60,241 nt of DNA, taken from the NCBI RefSeq assembly GCF_964222135.1, contig NZ_CAXQBR010000062.1, positions 1 to 60,241 on the forward strand, given 5' to 3'. This document shows positions 1 through 8,665 of this stretch, in pieces; the first letter of the stretch is position 1; every line of letters begins with the position of its first letter. The notes below the pieces were generated by a model. The model ran no database searches, was not told the origin of the DNA, and saw only the letters and a program-made list of their open reading frames with translations. The translations under genes and the position numbers were made by a program. The stretch is from Euzebya sp. GTDB taxonomy: Bacteria; Actinomycetota; Nitriliruptoria; Euzebyales; Euzebyaceae.

Positions 1-19
1 ACACAGGGGGGTGACTGGG

Positions 20-25
20 TAGCCT
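20..25 (+). promoter_or_regulatory. Putative -10 box (TAGCCT) of the exonuclease gene
   Basis: TAGCCT ends nine bases before the ATG at 35. Similar TANNNT hexamers precede several other starts in this window at 6-9 bases, so a leaderless or nearly leaderless transcript is likely. The -35 region would lie off the left edge. Confidence 0.4.
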
Positions 26-34
26 CGGCCGCGC

Positions 35-904
35 ATGTCCACGAGCCTGCTGATCGACACGTCCAGCCTGACCTACCGGGCGTTCCACGCGCTGCCGACG
101 TCCATCACCGACGACGAGGGGCACGCGGTCAACGCGGTCCGGGGCTACCTCGACATGGTGTCGACCGTCATCGCCGAGCTCGCCCCCGACACCGTGCGCC
201 ACTGCTGGGACGACGCGGAGATCCCCGAGGGGCGCCTGGCCGCCTACCCGGCCTACAAGTCCCAGCGGACCGAGCCGCCGGCGGAGATCACCTGGCAGTT
301 CGACCTGCTCCGCCGGCTGCTGCCGGCCCTCGGCGAGGTGATCGTCGAGGCAGAGGGGTGGGAGGCCGACGACGCGATCGGCACCCTGTGCGCGGCCGCT
401 GGGGACAGCGATCGCGTGGTGGTGCTGACCGGCGACCGGGACCTGATCCAGCTCGTCCGCGACCCGGTCGTCCAGGTCTGGTTCACCGTCAGCGGCACCA
501 AGCAGCTGCGGCGCTACGACGCGGCCGGGGTCGTCGACGCCTACGGCGTCCCGCCCGACCGCTACGCGGACTTCGCGATCCTGCGCGGCGACCCCTCCGA
601 CGGGCTGCCCGGCATCAAGGGGGTGGGGGAGAAGACCGCCCGCCAGCTGATCGGCCGCTACGAGTCGCTCGGTGCGCTGGTGGCCGACGCGGACGCGCAG
701 ACGCCGGCGCTCGGCCGGACGCTCGCGGCATCCGGTGACTACGTCGACGCGATGCTGCAGGTGGTCCCGGTGCAGACCGGGCTGGACCTGACCGAGATCG
801 GTCCCGACGCCGACGACGACGTCGTCGCCGAGCTCGCGGTCCGCCACGCGATCGAGAGCCCCGTCGACCGCTGGCGCGAGCGCCGCGCGGGGGTGGCGTC
901 GTGA
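35..904 (+). CDS. 5'-3' exonuclease (FEN/PIN-type nuclease)
   Basis: 289 aa, a stand-alone homologue of the 5'-nuclease domain of DNA polymerase I. It would cleave flaps or single-stranded 5' ends with Mg2+ in replication or repair. Visible: LLIDTSS near residue 8, the acidic cluster EGWEADDAIGT near 108-118, LTGDRDLIQL near 131-140, and the helix-hairpin-helix segment DGLPGIKGVGEKTA near 190-203, all typical of the family. No polymerase domain follows, as in E. coli ExoIX/Xni. The ATG at 35 is preceded by a -10-like TAGCCT. The end overlaps the next gene by 4 bases (GTGA), so the first three genes probably form one transcript. Function is confident at family level; the exact cellular role is inferred. 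Confidence 0.88.
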   Translation: MSTSLLIDTSSLTYRAFHALPTSITDDEGHAVNAVRGYLDMVSTVIAELAPDTVRHCWDDAEIPEGRLAAYPAYKSQRTEPPAEITWQFDLLRRLLPALGEVIVEAEGWEADDAIGTLCAAAGDSDRVVVLTGDRDLIQLVRDPVVQVWFTVSGTKQLRRYDAAGVVDAYGVPPDRYADFAILRGDPSDGLPGIKGVGEKTARQLIGRYESLGALVADADAQTPALGRTLAASGDYVDAMLQVVPVQTGLDLTEIGPDADDDVVAELAVRHAIESPVDRWRERRAGVAS

Positions 905-1428
905 GCCCGGTCCGCGCCCGGCCGACTCGGGCCCTCGCGGCCCTGCTCGTCGTGGCCCTCGCGCTCGGCGTGGCCGGATGCGGCGAGCCCGAGACCGACG
1001 TCGACATCCCCGCCCGCGACGACGGCCGGCACGTCGCCGACCTCGCCGGGATCCTCGACGCCGAGCAGCTCGACGACCAGCTCGCGGCGATCGAGGCGGG
1101 TGGCCTCGACGTCGTCGCGCTGACCTACACCACCCCGCAGGCGAACTGCGGCGAGGCGTTCCGCGCCGGCCTCGAGTTCGCGACGGCCTGGGAGGCCGAC
1201 GTGGCCATCGTCGCGGTCGCCCGCGACGGTGACTTCTCCTCCACCGACGACCAGCGCGAGCGCTGCGTCGGCGTCCGCCCCGTCGACGACTTCGCGGTGC
1301 CCGGCGGGCTGCGCGAGGAGATCGCCGAGGGCCTCGTCCCGCCGATCGCCGCCGAGAACGACTGGGACGAGGTGTTCCGCGTCGCGGCCGACCGGCTGGC
1401 CGAGGAGCTCGTGGAGGACGGCGGATGA
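901..1428 (+). CDS. Putative lipoprotein, possibly TPM-domain-like
   Basis: 175 aa. The N-terminus is a lipoprotein signal: Arg-rich start, hydrophobic stretch LAALLVVALALGV, then the lipobox AGC with Cys27 as the predicted lipidated residue. The mature part contains VADLAGILDAEQL, which resembles the start of TPM (YgcG/Psb32) domains, where two helices precede a conserved core. Two further cysteines (near 80 and 120) could form a disulfide. It overlaps the exonuclease by 4 bases and the next gene by 4 bases, so all three are likely cotranscribed. The TPM assignment is tentative; the lipoprotein call is firmer. Expected location is the outer face of the cytoplasmic membrane. Confidence 0.6.
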   Translation: MSPVRARPTRALAALLVVALALGVAGCGEPETDVDIPARDDGRHVADLAGILDAEQLDDQLAAIEAGGLDVVALTYTTPQANCGEAFRAGLEFATAWEADVAIVAVARDGDFSSTDDQRERCVGVRPVDDFAVPGGLREEIAEGLVPPIAAENDWDEVFRVAADRLAEELVEDGG

Positions 1429-1886
1429 CCGTCGACCAGCTGCGCGCGCTCGTCGAGGCGGCCGCCGCCGACCTGGTCGAGCGCACCGACCGGCCGCACC
1501 CGGTCACGGTCGTGCTGCCGCTCGAGGGCGCGACGAAGGTCATCTCCCTCGACGGGTTCCCCGACGACGACGAGGCCCGGCACGACGCCCTCAGCGTGCT
1601 GGCCGCAAGGGAGATGGTGCCCGCCAACGCCAGCTGCTTCGGCTTCATCTCCGAGGCCACCGGGCCGGGTGGGGAGGACCTCCTCGTCGCGGTCTACGGC
1701 GCCCGCCAGCGCGGCGGCCACGTGACCGCGGCGCTGGTCGACGACGACGGCCTCGGCGACTTCCTGCCGGCGGAGCCGCTCGAGCCCACCGCGATGCCCT
1801 TCCTCCGCCCCCTCCAGCACGCCGCCGACACCGCGACGCCCCCCTCCGAGGGCGGCACCGGAGGGCTGCCGATCACGTCCGGCTGA
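1425..1886 (+). CDS. Conserved-looking hypothetical protein
   Basis: 153 aa, acidic, soluble, with no signal peptide or membrane segment. I do not recognise the family. The N-terminal part (VDQLRALVEAAAADLVERT) looks helical; a central part alternates strands and loops (HPVTVVLPLEGATKVISLDGFP). The C-terminus is proline/threonine rich and looks disordered. The ATG overlaps the lipoprotein stop by 4 bases (ATGA), so translation is probably coupled. Function unknown; cotranscription with the exonuclease and lipoprotein is the only contextual hint. Confidence 0.55.
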   Translation: MTVDQLRALVEAAAADLVERTDRPHPVTVVLPLEGATKVISLDGFPDDDEARHDALSVLAAREMVPANASCFGFISEATGPGGEDLLVAVYGARQRGGHVTAALVDDDGLGDFLPAEPLEPTAMPFLRPLQHAADTATPPSEGGTGGLPITSG

Positions 1887-1895
1887 CCATGTAGC

Positions 1896-1908
1896 TGCAG
1901 TCACTGCA
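1896..1908. promoter_or_regulatory. Palindromic putative operator upstream of tetR
   Basis: TGCAGTCACTGCA is a perfect 13-bp palindrome (6-1-6) placed just upstream of the -10-like TAGGCT (1917-1922), where a -35 would be. A TetR regulator typically binds such a dyad to repress itself and the downstream exporter. Binding is inferred from position and symmetry only. Confidence 0.5.
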
Positions 1909-1916
1909 ATCTTGCA

Positions 1917-1922
1917 TAGGCT
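1917..1922 (+). promoter_or_regulatory. Putative -10 box (TAGGCT) of the tetR-exporter operon
   Basis: TAGGCT ends seven bases before the ATG at 1930, so the mRNA would be leaderless. It lies directly after the 13-bp palindrome, consistent with repression by steric block. Confidence 0.45.
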
Positions 1923-1929
1923 GTAGCGG

Positions 1930-2547
1930 ATGGACGAGGACGTGGCGGGGCTGGGTCTCCGCGAGCGGAAGAAGCGGGCGACGTACCAGGCGCTCGCGGA
2001 TGCGGCGTTCGAGCTGAGCGTCGAGCGCGGACCGGACGCCGTCACGGTCGAGGACATCGCCGCCGCCGCCGACGTGTCGCCGCGGACGTTCTTCAACCAC
2101 TTCGAGTCGAAGGAGCAGGCGATCCTCGCGCGCAACACCGCGCGCTGGGCCCGGGCGCCCCGGCTGCTGGCCGACCGGCCGGACGACGAGGACATCTGGA
2201 CCGCCCTCGGCCACACCTTCCGCGCGATCTACGCGGGGGAGGCGCAGGAGCGCACCCTGCTCGCCACCCTGGCGATGGTCCGGCAGTCCGCCAACCTCCT
2301 CAGCCGCCAGCGCGACGAGTACGAGGCCGCCGAGGAGCTCCTGGTGGGAGAGGTCGCCCGCCGGACCGGCACGCGGGCCGACGACCTGCACCCGCGCCTC
2401 GTCGTCGCCACCGCGATCGCCGCCGCCCGCGTCGCCGTGCGCCGCTGGATCGAGGAGGACGCCGACGACCCCGTCGAGCTGGCCGTCGCACACGCCCTCG
2501 ACCAGGTCGCCGCCGGCCTGCCCGCCCCCCTCCCCACGACTGCCTGA
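1930..2547 (+). CDS. TetR/AcrR-family transcriptional regulator
   Basis: 205 aa, the usual TetR length. The N-terminal helix-turn-helix is clear: RKKRATYQALADAAFELSVERG followed by VTVEDIAAAADVSPRTFFNHFESKEQAIL (residues about 17-64), which matches the family signature. The C-terminal ligand-binding helices have no recognisable specificity. It lies 12 bases upstream of the exporter gene on the same strand, the classic arrangement in which the regulator represses its own operon until a toxic ligand binds. A perfect palindrome lies just upstream of its promoter. Ligand unknown. Confidence 0.9.
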   Translation: MDEDVAGLGLRERKKRATYQALADAAFELSVERGPDAVTVEDIAAAADVSPRTFFNHFESKEQAILARNTARWARAPRLLADRPDDEDIWTALGHTFRAIYAGEAQERTLLATLAMVRQSANLLSRQRDEYEAAEELLVGEVARRTGTRADDLHPRLVVATAIAAARVAVRRWIEEDADDPVELAVAHALDQVAAGLPAPLPTTA

Positions 2548-4212
<1,665 letters not shown>

Positions 4213-4223
4213 CGGCCGACTGC

Positions 4224-4385
4224 GGATGGAATCGACATCCACCGCGGATGGAATCGACACCTCCAGGTCCGCGGAGGTGCACTTCTGTGCTCAGGGTCCA
4301 CTCCTGAGCGATCCTGAGGGCCTTGACCCCCGTCCTGGATGTCGATTCCATCCCGTGACGGCACCTCAGGGTGTCAATTCCATCC
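4224..4385. repeat. Inverted-repeat element type 1, copy A
   Basis: Four 14-bp sites. GGATGGAATCGACA occurs at 4224-4237 and 4246-4259; the reverse-complement form TGTCRATTCCATCC occurs at 4340-4353 and 4372-4385. Start-to-start spacings are 22 bp and 32 bp, and the core between the inner sites is 80 bp (4260-4339). It fills most of the 218-bp gap between the 3' ends of the exporter and the convergent DnaJ-like gene. No U-tract follows, so it is not an ordinary terminator. A second copy with the same plan lies at 20717-20888. Confidence 0.85.
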
Positions 4386-4430
4386 ACGTTCGGGGTGCGA
4401 TGCCCCCAGGTGCTGGCCGGGCCGTCGGGG

Positions 4431-4904
4431 TCAGAGGGCGATGAGCAGCCCGAGGACGAGGGTGCCGAGCAGGACCAGCCCGATGCCCAGCCGGCGGCTC
4501 GCGGCGGAGAACGCCGCGGCGTGGACCCGGCCGAGGTCGGAGTAGGCGGCCTGTCGGCGGGCGGCCTCCCGCAGCTGCTGCACGGTCACCGGCCGAGGTC
4601 CGCCGGGTCCCCACGCGGGGACGTCCGGGGACCCGGGAGCAGATGTCGAGGCGGTGTCTGGACGGGCCGCGGGGCTCCGCGCCGCGCTGCGGCGCCGGTC
4701 GTAGTCCGCCCGCGCCACGGGGTCCTTCAGCGCCGACCAGGCGAGCGTCACGGCATGCGCCCGCTGGGTCAGCGTCGCGTCGCCCCCGGTGACGTCGGGG
4801 TGGACCTGGCGCATGAGCCGCCGGTAGGCAGCGCGGATGTCCTCGTGCGACGACCCGGGGTCCACGCCCAGGGTGGCGTAGTGGTCGGGGAGCGGCGCGG
4901 GCAC
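4431..4904 (-). CDS. J-domain protein with C-terminal membrane anchor
   Basis: 157 aa. Residues about 7-68 form a DnaJ domain (DHYATLGVDPGSS...AAYRRLMRQVHPDVTGG) with the invariant HPD motif near residue 35, needed to stimulate the ATPase of Hsp70/DnaK. A proline/serine-rich linker follows, then a helix, and the last 20 residues (GIGLVLLGTLVLGLLIAL) form one hydrophobic segment. There is no zinc-finger or substrate-binding domain, so it is a type III J-protein that probably recruits DnaK to the membrane. It stands alone on the minus strand. The start is ATG, with a GTG-free upstream region of 39 bases to the next gene end. Confidence 0.85.
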   Translation of the reverse strand: MPAPLPDHYATLGVDPGSSHEDIRAAYRRLMRQVHPDVTGGDATLTQRAHAVTLAWSALKDPVARADYDRRRSAARSPAARPDTASTSAPGSPDVPAWGPGGPRPVTVQQLREAARRQAAYSDLGRVHAAAFSAASRRLGIGLVLLGTLVLGLLIAL

Positions 4905-4943
4905 CTGGCGAGGGTAGACCGTCCCCGGCGGTCACACCGACCC

Positions 4944-5900
4944 TCACCAGTACCGGTGGACCGACACGGCGGCCCGCGGGCCGCGTCGCGGCTTGGTCGG
5001 CACCAGCCCGTGTCGGGCCGCCCGCTCGATCAGGCGGATCACGCGCCCCCGCTGCGGCGCGTAGGGGGCGAGGAGCTCGGCCATGGCCTCGTCGGTCTCG
5101 GTCCGGTCCCCGAGCGCCCAGCCGACCAGTGCGGGGATGTGGTAGTCGCCGTAGCTCACCGCGTCGGCATCCCCCAGGTACAGCCGGGTCTCCGCCGACG
5201 TCCACACCCCCACTCCGGGGATCCGCCGGAGGCGCGCGTCGATCGCCTCGTGGTCGCGCCGATCGTGCAGGGCTTCGACGGTGGCCTCGTCGACGGCGAA
5301 GCGGTGCAGGGCGCCCGCTGAGCGCAGCGCGATCCCGCACCGGCGCAGCTGGTGGGCCGGGGCCGCGCCGAGCGCCGCCCGGGTCGGGTAGGCGTAGATC
5401 CCGTGGGCGGTGGGGGTCCCGAGCATCCGGACGAGCTCCGCGGTGCTCTTCGCCGCCTCCAGGCCCTGGACGAGCTGGCCGAGCACCGCGCGACCGAAGG
5501 ACTCCGCGGCCCGCGGAAGCCGGCCGAGGATCGGCGTGCCGAGCTGCAGGTGGGCGCGGCGCAGGAGCGGGTGGGCGCCGACCAGCTCGCCGAAGCCCGT
5601 CGGGTCGTCCTCGAGGCCGGCCCAGGCGCGGGTGGCCCGGAGCGCCTGCGCCACCTCGTCGGCCGGGGTGGCCGCCGGCCCCCAGACCTGCAGGACCAGC
5701 CGGTCGGTGGCGGTGCGGACCTCGAGCACGAGCGGACCGGCCGACCCCTGCTCCGCCCTTCGCCAGCCGCCCGCGGGCAACCGGTCGACCGTGCTGCCGC
5801 GACGCCGTCCGGCGCCCAGCCACATGGTCCCCGCCAGGGGACGGCGGGTCACGGCGTCCTCCGCGAGCAGGGCCAGCGTCGGCGTGGACGTCACGGGCAT
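4944..5900 (-). CDS. AlkA-like DNA-3-methyladenine glycosylase (HhH-GPD superfamily)
   Basis: 318 aa from the ATG at 5900. The protein should excise alkylated bases in base-excision repair. The C-terminal half carries the helix-hairpin-helix RRIPGVGVWTSAETRLYLG and then GDADAVSYGDYHIPALVGWALG, where the Asp of GDYH is the likely catalytic aspartate of the GPD loop. The N-terminal half (strands rich in L and V around residues 60-110) fits the AlkA N-domain. This is the common actinobacterial form of the family. The gene reads away from a repeat element (5964-6068) located in its upstream region. Lesion specificity cannot be read from sequence. Confidence 0.85.
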   Translation of the reverse strand: MPVTSTPTLALLAEDAVTRRPLAGTMWLGAGRRRGSTVDRLPAGGWRRAEQGSAGPLVLEVRTATDRLVLQVWGPAATPADEVAQALRATRAWAGLEDDPTGFGELVGAHPLLRRAHLQLGTPILGRLPRAAESFGRAVLGQLVQGLEAAKSTAELVRMLGTPTAHGIYAYPTRAALGAAPAHQLRRCGIALRSAGALHRFAVDEATVEALHDRRDHEAIDARLRRIPGVGVWTSAETRLYLGDADAVSYGDYHIPALVGWALGDRTETDEAMAELLAPYAPQRGRVIRLIERAARHGLVPTKPRRGPRAAVSVHRYW

Positions 5901-5963
5901 CGCACCCGGTCTACCACCGGCGCCGTCGACGTCACGGGCCGGCACGCCCCGACCCCCGGGTCC

Positions 5964-6068
5964 CACGGATCGACCACCGACGAGGGTCGGAGCGCCCGCC
6001 GAGGTGCCACAGGCGCCACAGGAGTGCACACGAATCGACCCTCGTCGCAGCGCGGTGGTCGATCCGTG
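5964..6068. repeat. Inverted-repeat element type 2, copy C
   Basis: CACGGATCGACCAC (5964-5977) and its reverse complement GTGGTCGATCCGTG (6055-6068) flank a 77-bp core. Inside the core a perfect 12-bp inverted pair, CGACGAGGGTCG at 5978-5989 and CGACCCTCGTCG at 6036-6047, extends the stem. The element occupies half of the 203-bp gap between the thioesterase stop and the glycosylase start. A second copy, with an equal 77-bp core, lies at 7031-7153 inside the AraC-type gene. Confidence 0.85.
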
Positions 6069-6103
6069 CGGACAGGGCGAGGTGACGGGGCATGCGGCCG
6101 CCG

Positions 6104-6553
6104 TCACCCCGTGATCGACGAGCCGAGCAGCGTCATCACCGTCGCGGTCATGATCGCCACGGGGTCGGTGCCGCCCGCGGGGACGGCCTCGGCCTGGCAG
6201 ACCGTCAGGGTCCGGCCTGCCTTGACCACCCGGGCGGAGGCGGTGAAGGCGTCGGCGGCCATGGGGCGCAGGAGGTTGACCTTGAGCTCGACCGTCAGCA
6301 CGCCGGCGTCGGCCGGCATCAGGCTGAACGCGGCGTACCCGCAGGCGCTGTCGAGGACCGTCGTCACCGCGCCCGCGTGCAGGAACCCGTGCTGCTGGGT
6401 GAAGGCGGGCTGGGAGGGGAACCCGATGTCGATCCACCCCGGCCCGAGCGCGGTGATCTCGGCCCGGAGGGTGGCCATCATGGGTTGGGCGGCGTAGCTG
6501 GTGCGGACGCGGCGGTCGAAGTCGGGGTCGGCGGGGGTGTGGGAGGGACGCAT
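6104..6553 (-). CDS. PaaI-family thioesterase (hotdog fold)
   Basis: 149 aa. Typical PaaI pattern: QQHGFLHAGAVTTVLDSACGYAA (central helix with the HG dipeptide and the catalytic acidic residue Asp), then VELKVNLLRP, the characteristic strand of the family. It should hydrolyse acyl- or aryl-CoA thioesters in the cytoplasm; the substrate is not readable. It follows the AraC-type gene by about 50 bases on the same strand, so co-regulation is possible but not shown. Repeat copy C begins about 35 bases past its stop codon. Confidence 0.9.
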   Translation of the reverse strand: MRPSHTPADPDFDRRVRTSYAAQPMMATLRAEITALGPGWIDIGFPSQPAFTQQHGFLHAGAVTTVLDSACGYAAFSLMPADAGVLTVELKVNLLRPMAADAFTASARVVKAGRTLTVCQAEAVPAGGTDPVAIMTATVMTLLGSSITG

Positions 6554-6605
6554 GACCCGACGATCGGGCCCGGCGGGGCGGCGGTCTTGTACGTCGCGGC
6601 CAGGC

Positions 6606-7451
6606 TCAGCCCCCGCCGAGGGAGCGGCCCGGGATCCACCCGGCGACGTGGCGCTGCCACGCGGCGGGTGTGTACCCGGCCAGGGCGGTGAAGTCCCGGG
6701 TCATGTGCGCCTGGTCGGTCCAGCCGCCGGCGGCCGCCACCTGCGCCGGACCTCGGCCCCCGGTGGCCAGGGCGGTCCGGGCCGACTCGAGTCGCCCCAG
6801 TCGCCGCAGCGCGTCGGGGGACAACCCGACCGCCCGGTGCACCCGCCGTCGGAGGGTCCGCGGCGACCACCCCGCCTCCAGGCCGACGCGGGAGAGGTCC
6901 TGGCGCCGGCCGGACCGGACCGCCGCGGTGACCGCGACCCGGACGGCCGGGTCCGGCGCGGGGAGGTCCGCGGCCGCGACCGCGGCCAGGACCGCCCGGA
7001 GGAGATCGCCGTCCGACCCCTCCCCCGTCCCACGGATCGACCACAGGGGCGTGGGAGGAGAGGGGTCGTGTGCACCGCCGTGGCCTGTGTGGCACGCCGG
7101 CGGGGTCCACGGACCACGATCGTGGTCGATCCGTGCGCGGTGGTCGATCCGTGGGCCGATCGCCACCCGATCCGCGAACCGCGCAGCGACCTGGGTGGCC
7201 AGATCGGCCCCGGCGGCCGCCGTGACGAGCCACGGGTGCAGGTCCACGCCGACGGCCGGGACCGGCGACGCGGACCGCGACAGCACCCCCGGCGGGCGGA
7301 GGGTGACGATGACGCCGGCGTCGGTGACCTCGGCGACGACCGACGGGTACGGCCGGGCGCAGGTCCACCCGCCGTCGGGGCCGCCAGCGCGGACCCAGAC
7401 CCGCCACGCGCGGTCCGACCCCTCCACCCGCGCGGTCCGGTACGCACCCAC
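6606..7451 (-). CDS. AraC-family transcriptional regulator interrupted in frame by a repeat element
   Basis: 281 aa from the GTG at 7451, the only reasonable in-frame start after the preceding gene. The C-terminal 100 residues contain the double helix-turn-helix of AraC regulators: GWSPRTLRRRVHRAVGLSPDALRR and VAAAGGWTDQAHMTRDFTALAGYTP. The N-terminal effector domain (strand-rich WRVWVRAGG...VGVDLHPWLVTAAAG) is not assignable. Between them, residues about 100-140 (7031-7153) are encoded by an inverted-repeat element that also occurs in an intergenic region nearby. The frame stays open through it, adding about 41 residues rich in His, Pro, Arg and Gly at the linker. Start choice is uncertain. 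Whether the protein still works is unknown. Confidence 0.75.
   Translation of the reverse strand: MGAYRTARVEGSDRAWRVWVRAGGPDGGWTCARPYPSVVAEVTDAGVIVTLRPPGVLSRSASPVPAVGVDLHPWLVTAAAGADLATQVAARFADRVAIGPRIDHRARIDHDRGPWTPPACHTGHGGAHDPSPPTPLWSIRGTGEGSDGDLLRAVLAAVAAADLPAPDPAVRVAVTAAVRSGRRQDLSRVGLEAGWSPRTLRRRVHRAVGLSPDALRRLGRLESARTALATGGRGPAQVAAAGGWTDQAHMTRDFTALAGYTPAAWQRHVAGWIPGRSLGGG
7031..7153. repeat. Inverted-repeat element type 2, copy D, inside a coding sequence
   Basis: CACGGATCGACCAC at 7031-7044 and GTGGTCGATCCGTG at 7122-7135 flank a 77-bp core; a further GTGGTCGATCCGTG follows at 7140-7153, 18 bp on. Read on the opposite strand, core positions 21-56 match those of copy C without gaps at 28 of 36 bases. 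The two copies therefore lie in opposite orientation. Its 123 bp is a multiple of three and it is translated as part of the AraC-type regulator. Confidence 0.85.
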
Positions 7452-7486
7452 GCCGCGGGACGCTCGCGCCCCGCGGCCGCCGCCGG

Positions 7487-8425
7487 CTACGCGGCGCGGA
7501 TCTCCTTCTGCAGCCGGATCAGCGCCTGGGTCTCGATCTTGCGGACGCTCTCGCGAGACAGCCCGAGCTCCTTGCCCAGCGCGTCGAGGGTCAGCACCGT
7601 CCGGCCGTCCAGGCCGTAGCGGCGGGTGATCACGTACCACGACCGCGGGTCCAGCCGGGTCTCGGCCATCGCGAGGACCGAGCGGTTGAACTCGGCCTCC
7701 ACGACCTCCTCGGCCGGCGCGTCCTCGGCGACGGCGACGAAGTCGGCCATCTCGCTCGCGTCCGAGTCGTGCCCGACCTTCCGGTCGAGCGACGTGACGG
7801 ACTTGTCGGCGTCGAGCGCGCGACGGACCCGGTGCTCGGTCAGGCGGGTGGCCTCGGCCAGCTCGGCGATGGACGGCTCCTCGCCGTTGACGGCCTCGAG
7901 GCGGGCGCGGGCGGCGCGCACCTTCACGAGCGCGTCGTGCAGGGCGACGGGCAGGCGGATGGTCCGCTCGCTGGCCGCCACACCGCGCTGGATGGCCTGG
8001 CGGATCCACCAGGTGGCGTAGGTGGAGAACTTGAAGCCCTTGCGCCAGTCGAACTTCTCGACCGCGCGGATCAGGCCGAGGTTGCCCTCCTGGATCAGCT
8101 CGTCGAGGCCCAGCTGGCTGCGGCGGGAGAACTTCGACGCCACCGACACCACCAGCCGGAGGTTGGCGGCGACGAAGTGGTCGAAGGCGGCCTCGCCGGC
8201 GGCGGCGACCAGCTCGAGGGCCTCCTGCTCGTCGGCGTCGAGCGGCTCGTCGGCCTCCAGGCGCGCCTGGGCCTCGACACCCGCCGCGATCGCCTGGGCG
8301 AGGCGGACCTCGTCGGCGGCGGTCAGCAGCTCGACCTTCCCGAGCTCACCGAAGTACAGGTCCAGCAGGTCCTCCGGGACGGAGCTGTGGAGTCGCCGGC
8401 TGCGGGCGTCACGGGGGTTTGGCAC
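7487..8425 (-). CDS. RNA polymerase sigma factor, sigma-70 family group 2 type
   Basis: 312 aa from the GTG at 8425, chosen because GAGGAGGA lies 6 bases upstream; a start at 8542 would add a poorly conserved tail. Regions seen: 1.2 (DLLDLYFGELGKVELLTAADEVRLAQAI), 2.1-2.4 (NLRLVVSVASKFSRR...LDELIQEGNLGLIRAVEKFD...FKFSTYATWWIRQAIQRG), 3 (EEPSIAELAEAT) and 4 (RYGLDGRTVLTLDALGKELGLSRESVRKIETQALIRLQ). It lacks the long N-terminal region 1.1 of housekeeping SigA, so it is a group 2 (HrdD/SigB-like) factor that would recognise near-consensus promoters under particular growth states. It lies 35 bases upstream of the AraC-type gene. No anti-sigma gene is adjacent. Confidence 0.92.
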   Translation of the reverse strand: MPNPRDARSRRLHSSVPEDLLDLYFGELGKVELLTAADEVRLAQAIAAGVEAQARLEADEPLDADEQEALELVAAAGEAAFDHFVAANLRLVVSVASKFSRRSQLGLDELIQEGNLGLIRAVEKFDWRKGFKFSTYATWWIRQAIQRGVAASERTIRLPVALHDALVKVRAARARLEAVNGEEPSIAELAEATRLTEHRVRRALDADKSVTSLDRKVGHDSDASEMADFVAVAEDAPAEEVVEAEFNRSVLAMAETRLDPRSWYVITRRYGLDGRTVLTLDALGKELGLSRESVRKIETQALIRLQKEIRAA

Positions 8426-8665
8426 CTGGGATCCTCCTCTACGCCGTCCAGCGGGATGGGGAAGCAGGGGTGGCCGACCGCTGGGCGGGCTGTGTACGAG
8501 TAGACGGCCCAGGCCCCCCATGGGGTTCCTCTCGTCTCGCAAAGGGTTGGTAAAGCACGTCGCTCCCTCTCTGGGACGTCACACAACCTGTTCGACGCCG
8601 GCGGGCGTTCCGGCTGGTCGGGCCGTCATCGTTTCGTGAGGAGCCGGCTGTGCGACGCTGGCGGG

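Noticed and set aside
4224-4385. CRISPR-like array of 14-bp repeats
   Set aside because: Only four sites, in inverted pairs around a fixed core, no spacers and no cas genes.
4224-4385. Type 1 element as an intrinsic terminator
   Set aside because: Arms are 80 bp apart with no U-tract; copy B lies before a same-strand gene. A terminator effect is not excluded but does not explain the conserved layout.
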